Shown here: positions 1 through 6,923 of the stretch, one piece after another
How positions within the stretch are numbered: the stretch's first letter is position 1
Layout of the letters: each line of letters opens with the position of its first letter
NCBI GenBank assembly: GCA_017880775.1
Contig: JADGRQ010000015.1
Span: 22,749 to 86,748 of the forward strand
Length of the DNA stretch: 64,000 bases
DNA from: Burkholderiales bacterium
GTDB taxonomy: Bacteria; Pseudomonadota; Gammaproteobacteria; Burkholderiales; SG8-39
Direction: 5' to 3'
Notes under the pieces: generated by a model
Seen by the model: the letters and a program-made list of their open reading frames with translations, nothing else
What the model was told of the DNA's origin: nothing
Database searches by the model: none
Program-made: the position numbers and the translations under genes

Positions 1-372
1 ATGGCGGCAGTTCCAGGTGAGTAGATAGTCCGCGCCATGCCAGGCGGCCACCGCGACATGGAGCGCGTCGAGCGTCGCTTGCGGCGGCATCGCCCCGGCG
101 GCCAGAATGTCGCGCGCCAATTTCTCGACCTCCTGGTTGATGTCGAGAACTGGAAACGATTCCAAGCGCGCAAGCCGTAGCGCGGCGGCCTGTTGGTCGC
201 CGGCGCCCGCTTCCCGGATCACCGCCTCAGAGATGTAGAGATCGTATTTCGCGCTCTCATTGCTCCACCACTGCCGGGTGATCTCCTGGTGCGCCGCCAC
301 CACCAAGTCCCGGCTCGGACGGGCGTGCAGATAGCTGATCACCGAAGTCTCAACGTAGACGCGCTTTTGCAT
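1..372 (-). CDS. PIN-domain (VapC-type) toxin, 3' truncated by window edge
   Basis: This frame is absent from the ORF track because it runs off the left edge. It reads 124 codons from an ATG without a stop. The start, YVETSVISYL, is the first acidic motif of PIN-domain ribonucleases, in the variant with Glu instead of Asp. A later TLDALHVAVA supplies the next acidic residue, and the visible end (LLTWNCRH) fits the usual C-terminal part of small VapC-like proteins. By family it would be an Mg-dependent RNase toxin acting in the cytoplasm. No antitoxin reading frame is visible directly upstream on the same strand. The closest candidate is the divergent ribbon-helix-helix gene. The true C-terminus is outside the window. 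Confidence 0.75.
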   Translation of the reverse strand, partial: MQKRVYVETSVISYLHARPSRDLVVAAHQEITRQWWSNESAKYDLYISEAVIREAGAGDQQAAALRLARLESFPVLDINQEVEKLARDILAAGAMPPQATLDALHVAVAAWHGADYLLTWNCRH

Positions 373-593
373 CGGAAAATGTTAGCGAGCGGGCCTGATT
401 GCAGCAGAACTCTTCATTGCTTCCCCGATCGGTGGAATGCAGCGCCATTCTAGCGCGCTCCAGTCCGGATTTCTCACACAGGGAACAAGGCGGGCGCCGC
501 GATCGCACCCAGGGAGATATCGCAGGACCGGTGACTGGCGCGCAAGGGTGACGGCACATTGACAGGAAATCATGAAGGCAGCAATGTGACGCT

Positions 594-830
594 ATGCGCA
601 CCACACTTGATTTGCCCGACGAACTCCTGAAGCGGGCCAAGATTGAAGCGGTCGAGCGCGGCACGAGCCTGCGCGATCTCGTGGGCGCGGCGCTCGAACG
701 CGAGCTCAATCGCCCGCCGGAGCCCAAGCCCATGCGCAAGCGCGCGCTGAAACAGGTCTTGCTCGACACTGCTGCGCCGACAGGGATTGCCGTACCCGCC
801 AGAGGTAACTTGAAGCTACGGCGCGTTTGA
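594..830 (+). CDS. Ribbon-helix-helix antitoxin-like protein, orphan
   Basis: This is a 78-residue protein whose first 40 residues (MRTTLDLPDELLKRAKIEAV) have the beta-strand plus two-helix pattern of VapB/CopG-type ribbon-helix-helix DNA-binding antitoxins. The second half is basic and unstructured-looking, as in toxin-wrapping tails. Such genes are normally followed by an overlapping vapC. Here the next frame is a Bug-type solute receptor whose ATG overlaps the stop codon (TGATG). It is therefore an orphan, or a partner of the divergent PIN gene. The fold is a confident call; the function as an antitoxin is inferred. Confidence 0.7.
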   Translation: MRTTLDLPDELLKRAKIEAVERGTSLRDLVGAALERELNRPPEPKPMRKRALKQVLLDTAAPTGIAVPARGNLKLRRV

Positions 831-1843
831 TGTTTTTTCCGGACGCGATAACCGCAAGCGTGCATCGCACAAGTAACCGTTCGCTCGCCGCACTTGCGAT
901 GGCGTGCATGCTGGCCTTAGCTGCGTTTCCGTCTTTTCCGCAGGGCTATCCCAACAAACCCATACGCCTGATCGTGCCGTGGCCTCCGACCGGTACGGTG
1001 GACATTCTCGGGCGTATGCTCGGACAGAAGCTCTCCGAGAACATGGGGCAGTCCGTGCTGGTCGACAACCGCGCAGGGGCCAACGGCATCATCGGATCCG
1101 AGGCGGCCGCCAAGGCGGCGCCGGATGGCTACACACTCCTCGTCGACAACATCACCGGCCACGCCATCAACGCCACGCTGCAAAGCAAAATGCCATTCGA
1201 CAGTCTGCGCGACTTCGCGCATGTCAGTCTGCTGGCGTGGGTTCCCGACGGCATCGTCAGCCTGCCGTCGCTTCCGGTGAAGAACATCCAGGAATTGATC
1301 GCGCTCGCCAAGGCGCGGCCGGGGCAATTGACCTACGCATCGTTTGGCATCGGCAGCAGCGCGCACCTCGCGGGAGAGTTGTTCAAGATCATGGCGGGCG
1401 TGGACATGCTGCACATCCCCTACAAGGGAGGCCAGCCGGCGATCACCGATCTGCTCGCCGGACAGGTGACGATCTATATCCCGGTCCTCCCCTCGGTGGT
1501 CCCGTTGTCCAAGGCGGATCGTCTGCGTCTGCTGGCCGTCACCGGGGCGCGGCGCTCCTCGGCGATGCCGGACGTTCCCACCGTCGCGGAATCGGGATTG
1601 CCCGGCTTCGAAGCCATCAACTGGTTCGGCCTCATGGCGCCTGCGGGCACGCCGCCCGAGATCGTCGGCCGCCTCAATGCGGAGACTGCGAAGGTGCTGC
1701 AGGCCCCGGATATGCGGGACAAACTCGCCTCGCTCGGCTTCGAGATCCAGTCGAGCACGCCGCAGGAATTCCACGCCCTGCTCAAGAGCGAAACCGAGAA
1801 ATGGGCCAAGGTCGTAAAGGCGTCGGGGGCGCGTGCCGAGTGA
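830..1843 (+). CDS. Bug/TctC-family periplasmic solute receptor
   Basis: This is a tripartite-tricarboxylate-transporter receptor of about 337 residues. After a hydrophobic signal segment (ALAMACMLALAAFPSF) comes the family hallmark YPNKPIRLIVPWPPTG, then the DNRAGANGIIGSEAAAKAAPDGYTL block and HIPYKGGQPAITDLLAGQV. By family it binds a carboxylate in the periplasm and delivers it to a TctAB permease. No permease gene is adjacent. The TTG at the ORF-track start is also possible, but the ATG three bases later overlaps the previous stop and suggests translational coupling. A later ATG just before the hydrophobic core would give a more typical signal peptide. The ligand cannot be predicted. Confidence 0.85.
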   Translation: MFFPDAITASVHRTSNRSLAALAMACMLALAAFPSFPQGYPNKPIRLIVPWPPTGTVDILGRMLGQKLSENMGQSVLVDNRAGANGIIGSEAAAKAAPDGYTLLVDNITGHAINATLQSKMPFDSLRDFAHVSLLAWVPDGIVSLPSLPVKNIQELIALAKARPGQLTYASFGIGSSAHLAGELFKIMAGVDMLHIPYKGGQPAITDLLAGQVTIYIPVLPSVVPLSKADRLRLLAVTGARRSSAMPDVPTVAESGLPGFEAINWFGLMAPAGTPPEIVGRLNAETAKVLQAPDMRDKLASLGFEIQSSTPQEFHALLKSETEKWAKVVKASGARAE

Positions 1844-1877
1844 CACCGCAACCTGGTTTCTGTCACGCCGCCCGCCC

Positions 1878-2579
1878 TTACGGGCTGCGCAGTATTTCGA
1901 GGATCGCGAGCGCCCGCGCCATGGAAAACTCGCGTGTTTTCGGATCGAATGCCTGGGAGTTGCCGGGCATCATGTAGCCGTGGAGCACGCCGGGGAAGAC
2001 GTGGAGATCGAGATTTTTCTTGCGCGCCGCTAGCGCGCGGTAGGCCTCCAGCACCTCGGGCGGCGCCATGCTGTCCTGGTCTCCCCAGAGGAGGCACACG
2101 GGCTTCTCGACACCTTCCAGCTCGCCGATGAAATCTTTCATCTGCGTCGAATGGCAGCCGATACCGGCGTCGTAGCCCAGGCGCGCGGGGCCGAGGATCG
2201 CGTAGGGCCCGCCGTAGCAGAATCCCATGGCCGCCGCGCGGCCGTTGCACAACGGATGCCGCCGCAGTTCGGCGAGCGTGTCGGCCATGTCGGCTTCGCC
2301 CGCACGGATCTTTTCCAGTCGCGGCTGCCCGCGCGGCGCCGAGCGCGGGTCGTCGCGTGCAAGCGGCCCGGGCGCGCTCGAGCGCCAGAAGAGGTCGGGC
2401 GCGGCGGCGATATAGCCGTGCGCGGCGAATGCGTCGGCGATTGCGCGGACGTCGCCATCCACACCGTGGATCGCGGAGGCGAGCACGACCGCGGGAACTT
2501 TCATCGCACTGTCGGGCACCGCAAGATAGCAATCGAATTCGCCACCGGCCGCGCGGATTGTGATGTCTTTGCCTGGCAT
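1878..2579 (-). CDS. Dienelactone hydrolase family protein
   Basis: This is a 233-residue alpha/beta hydrolase. It carries the dienelactone-hydrolase nucleophile elbow MGFCYGGPY with Cys121, a WGDQDSM segment with the acidic residue near 167-169, and the His in GVLHGYMM near residue 200. This is the Cys-Asp-His triad of the family rather than a Ser triad. It would act in the cytoplasm on carboxymethylene-lactone type or similar ester substrates. The ORF track merges it with upstream noise into a 697-residue frame. The real start is the ATG giving MPGKDITIRAAGGEFDCYLA. It follows the MFS exporter gene on the same strand with about 26 bases between. Confidence 0.85.
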   Translation of the reverse strand: MPGKDITIRAAGGEFDCYLAVPDSAMKVPAVVLASAIHGVDGDVRAIADAFAAHGYIAAAPDLFWRSSAPGPLARDDPRSAPRGQPRLEKIRAGEADMADTLAELRRHPLCNGRAAAMGFCYGGPYAILGPARLGYDAGIGCHSTQMKDFIGELEGVEKPVCLLWGDQDSMAPPEVLEAYRALAARKKNLDLHVFPGVLHGYMMPGNSQAFDPKTREFSMARALAILEILRSP

Positions 2580-2605
2580 GTGCGCTGCACTCTCCGTTAT
2601 GCCGC

Positions 2606-3862
2606 TCAGGCGGCAGGTTTCGGTTTTTCCAGATTCGGCAGCAGCCAGGCGACCAGGCCGATCGCCGGCAGGTACGAGCACAGCTGATAGACGAATGCTA
2701 TGCCGTGCGCGTCGGCGATCCACCCCATCGCCGCCGCGCCGAGGCCGCCCAGGCCGAAAGCAAAGCCGAAGAACACGCCCGAAACCAGGCCGACGCGCCC
2801 GGGCAGCAATTCGTGCGCGTAGACCAGGATCGCCGGGAATGCAGAAGCCATCAGCATGCCGATGATGATCGTCAGCACGGCGGTCCAGAACAGGTTCGCA
2901 TAAGGCAGCGCGAGCGTGAACGGCAGCGCACCGAGGATCGAGATCCAGATCATCGGCCGACGGCCGATCCTGTCCGAGAGGACGCCGCCCGCCAGCGTGC
3001 CGACAGCGATCGCGGCCATGAATATGAAGAGCTGCACCTGCGCGTCCTGCACCGACAGTTGAAACCGCTCGATCAGGTAGAACGTGAAGAACGACGTCAA
3101 GCTGGAGCTGTAGACGTTCTTCGAGAACACCAGCAGCATGAGCACGAAGACGAAGAAGATCGCGCGTGTCCCCGGCACGCCCGTCGCGCCGGCGGCTGCA
3201 CGCGCCGCGGTGTGCGAGGGACCCAGCCGCGCCGCGTACCACATGCCCACGCGCGTCAGCACGGCCATCGCCAGCAGCGCGGCGAGCGAAACCCACGCGA
3301 TCGCCCCCTGGCCTCGCGGCAGGACGATGAATGCGGCGAGCAACGGTCCGACCGCGCCGCCGAGGTTGCCCCCGACCTGGAACAGCGCCTGCGCGATCCC
3401 GTAACGCCCGCCCGAGGCCATGCGCGCGACCCGCGACGCTTCCGGGTGGAACACCGCCGATCCGGTGCCGACGAGCGCTGCGGCGAGCAGCACCGTCGCA
3501 TATTCGTCCGCCGTCGAAAGCAGAATGAGCCCGATCAGCGTCGAACCCATGCCGATCGCCAGCGAATAGGGCTGCGGCCGCCTGTCCGTGTAGATGCCGA
3601 TTGTCGGCTGCAGCAGCGACGCAGTGAGCTGGAACGCGAGCGTGATCATGCCCACTTGCGCGAAGTCCAGGTGGAGCTGCTGTTTCAGCATCGGGTACAG
3701 CGCCGGGATCAGCGACTGCATGAGGTCGTTCAGCAGGTGGCTGAAGCTGAGCGAAATCAGGATCGGGAATACCACTGCCTGCGCTGGGACAGGCGCCGCC
3801 GTCCCTGGAGGGTTTGCGGCAGGCATTGCGGCGTCGGCGGTCGCGGTCTTCTGCATCGGCAT
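2606..3862 (-). CDS. fsr: MFS transporter of the fosmidomycin-resistance (Fsr) type
   Basis: This is a 12-helix major facilitator protein of about 418 residues. The N-terminal helix HLLNDLMQSLIPALYPMLK, followed by TLAFQLTASLLQPTIGIYTD and VFHPEASRVAR, closely resembles the Escherichia coli fosmidomycin efflux protein as I remember it. The loop GGVLSDRIGRRPM is the MFS RxGRR signature. It would export a small drug or metabolite across the inner membrane. The start is uncertain. A GTG abutting the upstream TGA would add 22 residues, but the inner ATG gives a length closer to the family (about 400). The start region shows no strong Shine-Dalgarno sequence. The true substrate is unknown. Confidence 0.8.
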   Translation of the reverse strand: MPMQKTATADAAMPAANPPGTAAPVPAQAVVFPILISLSFSHLLNDLMQSLIPALYPMLKQQLHLDFAQVGMITLAFQLTASLLQPTIGIYTDRRPQPYSLAIGMGSTLIGLILLSTADEYATVLLAAALVGTGSAVFHPEASRVARMASGGRYGIAQALFQVGGNLGGAVGPLLAAFIVLPRGQGAIAWVSLAALLAMAVLTRVGMWYAARLGPSHTAARAAAGATGVPGTRAIFFVFVLMLLVFSKNVYSSSLTSFFTFYLIERFQLSVQDAQVQLFIFMAAIAVGTLAGGVLSDRIGRRPMIWISILGALPFTLALPYANLFWTAVLTIIIGMLMASAFPAILVYAHELLPGRVGLVSGVFFGFAFGLGGLGAAAMGWIADAHGIAFVYQLCSYLPAIGLVAWLLPNLEKPKPAA

Positions 3863-3928
3863 CCAGCCAGTGGTGCAATCGGGGACAGCCGCCATTGTCC
3901 GGCATGCCGGCGCACGCCGCCACTCCAC

Positions 3929-4138
3929 TCACATCACTCGCCGGAGCTTCTGCAGCGAGCGCATGCGCCAAGGTATTGGGCGGTCCGGAAACATCCGCGG
4001 GAACTCTACGTAGCTCACTTCGCCGACGTAGATGTCGCCCTTCGAATCGACCGCGAGGCCTTGCGGGGCGATGAATTTCCCCGTCTCCAGGCCGGGACCG
4101 TCCTCTCCGCCCAGCCGCGCGCCCAGAATGACGGACAT
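3929..4138 (-). pseudogene. C-terminal remnant of an NHL-repeat beta-propeller protein
   Basis: The last 70 codons of this frame read ARLGGEDGPGLETGKFIAPQ, then GLAVDSKGDIYVGEVSY, and end with RSLQKLRRVM. These are features of the terminal blade of NHL/6-bladed propeller proteins, which are normally about 300 residues or longer. Upstream in the same frame the sequence loses all resemblance and runs into the DsrE-like gene. Only the 3' end of the gene survives, so I read it as a deletion remnant. A short ATG-started ORF is still open and could be translated, but it would not make a propeller. The MFS gene may start directly after its stop codon. Confidence 0.6.
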
Positions 4139-4170
4139 CAAGGGTCCTTTGGCACCATCAGCCCGGACGC

Positions 4171-4674
4171 CTACGGCTGGATGTAGGCGTAGCCTTTGGA
4201 CTGGTACGCCATCAGCGAAATCCAGCTGTTGCCGATGACCTTGATCTCCGGGAGTACGTTCTCCGCCTTCGTTTCCTGCTGCCGGATTGCCACCGAGCAC
4301 TGTTCGATGCCGTTGACCCCCGGCGCCTTGCTCAACTCCCCGATCCTGGCGGCGATCTTGCCGGCGAGTTCGCGGTCCTCGGGCTTGACCTTGCTCATGT
4401 CGGTCTGCACCAGCTTGGTCGCCGGTCCGCGGAACGCGATCACGAACTGCGGCGTCACGCCCTGCTTGATCAGCGAGGCGCGAGTCTCGTCGATCACGTT
4501 GAGTCGGTTGAGCAGGCCCTTGGCGTCGCCTTCCACGATGTCGAAAGCCACCTTCAGTTCCTTGACGCCGGACAGCACCGTGCGATCGTCCGCCTGCGCC
4601 TGCGCTGCGCCGGGTGCGTTGAGCGCCGCGACGGCGATTACGGCAATCGCGGATACTGCGATTCTGCGGATCAT
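4171..4674 (-). CDS. Exported DsrE/DsrF-like family protein
   Basis: This is a 167-residue protein with a signal peptide (MIRRIAVSAIAVIAVAALNA, cleavage near AQA). The rest looks like the DsrE/F-like alpha/beta fold: KELKVAFDIVEGDAKGLLNRL, VIAFRGPATKLVQ, and a Cys in IEQCSVAIRQQ at the position where family members carry a conserved cysteine. Relatives are small sulfur-handling or unknown periplasmic proteins. The start was chosen because a GGAGG lies just upstream of the ATG. It follows the malic enzyme by 37 bases and is probably the last intact gene of the long operon. A sulfur role is suggested only by family name and neighbours. Confidence 0.65.
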   Translation of the reverse strand: MIRRIAVSAIAVIAVAALNAPGAAQAQADDRTVLSGVKELKVAFDIVEGDAKGLLNRLNVIDETRASLIKQGVTPQFVIAFRGPATKLVQTDMSKVKPEDRELAGKIAARIGELSKAPGVNGIEQCSVAIRQQETKAENVLPEIKVIGNSWISLMAYQSKGYAYIQP

Positions 4675-4711
4675 TTCATCTCCTCCAAAGGTTGTTGTCA
4701 TTTCCGCAGCC

Positions 4712-6361
4712 CTACACGTAGCTCGGATAGCGCGGGTCGTACATGTGCGACTTCACGTCGGCGAGAACGTCCTGCGGCCGCGGCTTGCCGGCAAGCCCGC
4801 TTGCGTATGCCGACTCGGCCACCGCGGTCGCGATTGCCGCCGAAACCTCGCGGATGCGCTCCAGCGCCGGGAAAAGGCTGCCCTGCTCGAGGTCGGCTTC
4901 GTCCACCCGTTCCGCAAGGCTGCGCGCCGCGGCCATGAACATGTCGTCGGTGACATGGCGCGCGCGGCTGACGATCACGCCGAGTCCGACGCCGGGAAAG
5001 ATATAAGAGTTGTTACCCTGCCGCGGCACGAACGTCCGTCCGTCGATCTTCACCGGATCGAACGGGCTGCCGCAGGCGAACAGCGCGCGGCCGCCCGTCC
5101 ACTGATAAGCCTGCTCCGCGGTGCACTCGGCTTTCGAAGTCGGGTTGGACAGCGCGAATACGATCGGCCGCTGGTTGACGCGTGCCATTTCCTCGAGCGC
5201 CTCGCGCGTGAACGTCCCTCCGACCGCGGCAACGCCGATGATGGCGGTCGGCTTGAGCGCTTTGACGGCTGAAAGGAAATCGCCGATCGGCGCGTGTTCG
5301 TGGGCGTAGGGCCGCTTGTGCTCTACGAGATCGGTTCGTCCTTTCACCACCAGGCCGCGGGAATCCATCAGCCAGCAGCGCTGGCGGGCCGCGGCCGGCT
5401 CGAGGCCCTGCGCGGCGATTGCCGCCACGGCAAGGTTGGCGATTCCGGTGGCGGCCTCCCCGGCGCCGAAGAACAGCAGCCTCTGGTCGGCGAGTTTCCC
5501 GCCGGTGACGCGCAGCGCGGAGAATATTCCGGCGAGGGCAACCGATGCGGTGCCCTGGATGTCGTCGTTGAAAGTGCAGATTCGGTCGCGGTACTTCGCC
5601 AGCAATCGGAACGCATTGTGATTGGCGAAGTCCTCGAACTGGATCACCACGCCGGGAAACACTTCCCGCGCGGCAGTGATCAGTTCGTCGATCAGCTCAT
5701 CGTAGGCGGCGCCGGTAATTCGGTGCTGGCGCAGGCCGATGTAGAACGGATCGGCAAGCAGCGTCTCGTTGTTGGTGCCGACATCGATCGTGACGGGCAG
5801 GCAAAGGCTGGGATGGATCCCGGCGCACGCGGTGTAGAGCGAGAGCTTGCCGACGGGGATGCCCATGCCCTGCGCGCCCTGGTCGCCCAGGCCGAGGATG
5901 CGCTCGCCGTCCGTGACGACGATAATGCCTGCCTGGTGCGGCCAGTTGCGCAGCACGCTCGCCACGCGGCCGCGGTCGTTGGCGCTGATGTAGATGCCGC
6001 GCGGGCGCTGGAAAATCTGGCCGAAGCGCTGGCAGGCGAGCCCTACGGTGGGCGTGTAGATGAGCGGCTGCATTTCGTCCACGTGATCGCAGATCACCCG
6101 GAAGAACAGCGCCTCGTTGCGGTCGTGCAATGCGTTCAGCGCGACGAACTTGTCGAGCGGATCGGCCATCGGCCGCAGGTACTGCAGCACGCGCGCCATT
6201 TGCACGTCCTGCGTGTGCACGTGCGGCGGAAGCAGGCCGCGCAGCCCCAGCGCGTCGCGTTCTTCCTCGGTGAAGGCGGTGCCCTTGTTGAGCAGGGGGT
6301 CCTGCAGCAGAGCCATTCCCTTTGGAATTTCCGGCGTTGGGCGTTGCGGAGGTGCAGCCAT
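4712..6361 (-). CDS. maeA: NAD-dependent malic enzyme
   Basis: This is a 549-residue malic enzyme converting malate to pyruvate, CO2 and NADH. The N-terminal half has the YTPTVGLACQRFGQIFQRPR motif and FEDFANHNAFRLL with metal-binding acids. The C-terminal Rossmann domain has LLFFGAGEAATGIANL and the conserved FALSNPTSKAECT. The length matches the long bacterial/eukaryotic NAD-malic enzyme class (about 550-560), with no phosphotransacetylase extension. The ATG chosen has AAGGA upstream. It sits 60 bases after the VOC gene at the end of the operon, where it could turn malate made by the fumarase into pyruvate. Confidence 0.93.
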   Translation of the reverse strand: MAAPPQRPTPEIPKGMALLQDPLLNKGTAFTEEERDALGLRGLLPPHVHTQDVQMARVLQYLRPMADPLDKFVALNALHDRNEALFFRVICDHVDEMQPLIYTPTVGLACQRFGQIFQRPRGIYISANDRGRVASVLRNWPHQAGIIVVTDGERILGLGDQGAQGMGIPVGKLSLYTACAGIHPSLCLPVTIDVGTNNETLLADPFYIGLRQHRITGAAYDELIDELITAAREVFPGVVIQFEDFANHNAFRLLAKYRDRICTFNDDIQGTASVALAGIFSALRVTGGKLADQRLLFFGAGEAATGIANLAVAAIAAQGLEPAAARQRCWLMDSRGLVVKGRTDLVEHKRPYAHEHAPIGDFLSAVKALKPTAIIGVAAVGGTFTREALEEMARVNQRPIVFALSNPTSKAECTAEQAYQWTGGRALFACGSPFDPVKIDGRTFVPRQGNNSYIFPGVGLGVIVSRARHVTDDMFMAAARSLAERVDEADLEQGSLFPALERIREVSAAIATAVAESAYASGLAGKPRPQDVLADVKSHMYDPRYPSYV

Positions 6362-6421
6362 GGTGTGGATCCTTGTTGAACAAAACACGGCCCTGGATTG
6401 GGGGTCACGCGATCGCGCAGC

Positions 6422-6913
6422 TTACTCCCGCGAACGGCGCCCGCTTTGATTCATTTCAATCAGGTCCGAGGCCATCAGCTCGGGCTCGATCCCCTCGGCC
6501 TCGGAGGCCGCGAAGTTCAGCTCGACCTTGATGCCGTTCGGATCGAAGAGAAACAACTGGAACAGCGCCTGATCGTTGGCTCGCCGCTGCGTGAACGCGA
6601 CGCCGCGCGAGCGCAGGTGAGCGAGCATCTCGCGCAGGCCGGCGGCGCGAAACGCGATGTGATCGAGCGCGCCGGTGCCGGCCCCCGCGTCCTGCGAGGT
6701 GCGGCCGAGGAATTTCTTCTGGACCTCGCCGGCCTTCGCGGCGCTCGGCCCGATGTGCACCACGTCGCGCCCATCGAGGTACATCCAGTACACGGGAAAG
6801 CCGAACTCCGGGTGTGGGCCTTCTTCCATGCCGAGCACCGCACGGTACCAGTCGCGCGTCGCCTCCTGGTCGTCGGTGGCGACGAGAAAGTGCTCGATGT
6901 GCGACAGCGGCAT
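6422..6913 (-). CDS. VOC (glyoxalase/dioxygenase superfamily) protein
   Basis: This 163-residue protein has two VOC half-repeats. The first begins LSHIEHFLVATDDQEATRDWY with a candidate metal His, and the second begins TGALDHIAFRAAGLREMLAHL and ends NGIKVELNF with a Glu. These fit a divalent-metal site of vicinal-oxygen-chelate enzymes. The family includes lyases, isomerases, epimerases and dioxygenases, so the reaction is not predictable. It is 10 bases downstream of the flavoprotein gene and is probably co-transcribed. An epimerase acting on a CoA or hydroxy-acid intermediate would suit the setting but is a guess. Confidence 0.8.
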   Translation of the reverse strand: MPLSHIEHFLVATDDQEATRDWYRAVLGMEEGPHPEFGFPVYWMYLDGRDVVHIGPSAAKAGEVQKKFLGRTSQDAGAGTGALDHIAFRAAGLREMLAHLRSRGVAFTQRRANDQALFQLFLFDPNGIKVELNFAASEAEGIEPELMASDLIEMNQSGRRSRE

Positions 6914-6923
6914 GCGGTCGATC

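Noticed and set aside
350-865. 171-residue minus-strand ORF as antitoxin to the PIN gene
   Set aside because: It has no DNA-binding pattern, overlaps the convincing ribbon-helix-helix gene, and has Ser/Arg-rich shadow composition.
1865-1890. GCCCG/CGGGC hairpin between the Bug receptor and dienelactone hydrolase genes as terminator
   Set aside because: The stem is only five pairs and no T-run follows on either strand.
1878-3971. 697-residue frame appearing as a fusion ending in dienelactone hydrolase
   Set aside because: The first 460 residues are an out-of-frame reading of the MFS gene. Only the last 233 residues are real.
2705-4186. 493-residue plus-strand ORF
   Set aside because: It is antisense to the Fsr-like transporter and has charged, repetitive composition typical of a shadow of a membrane protein.
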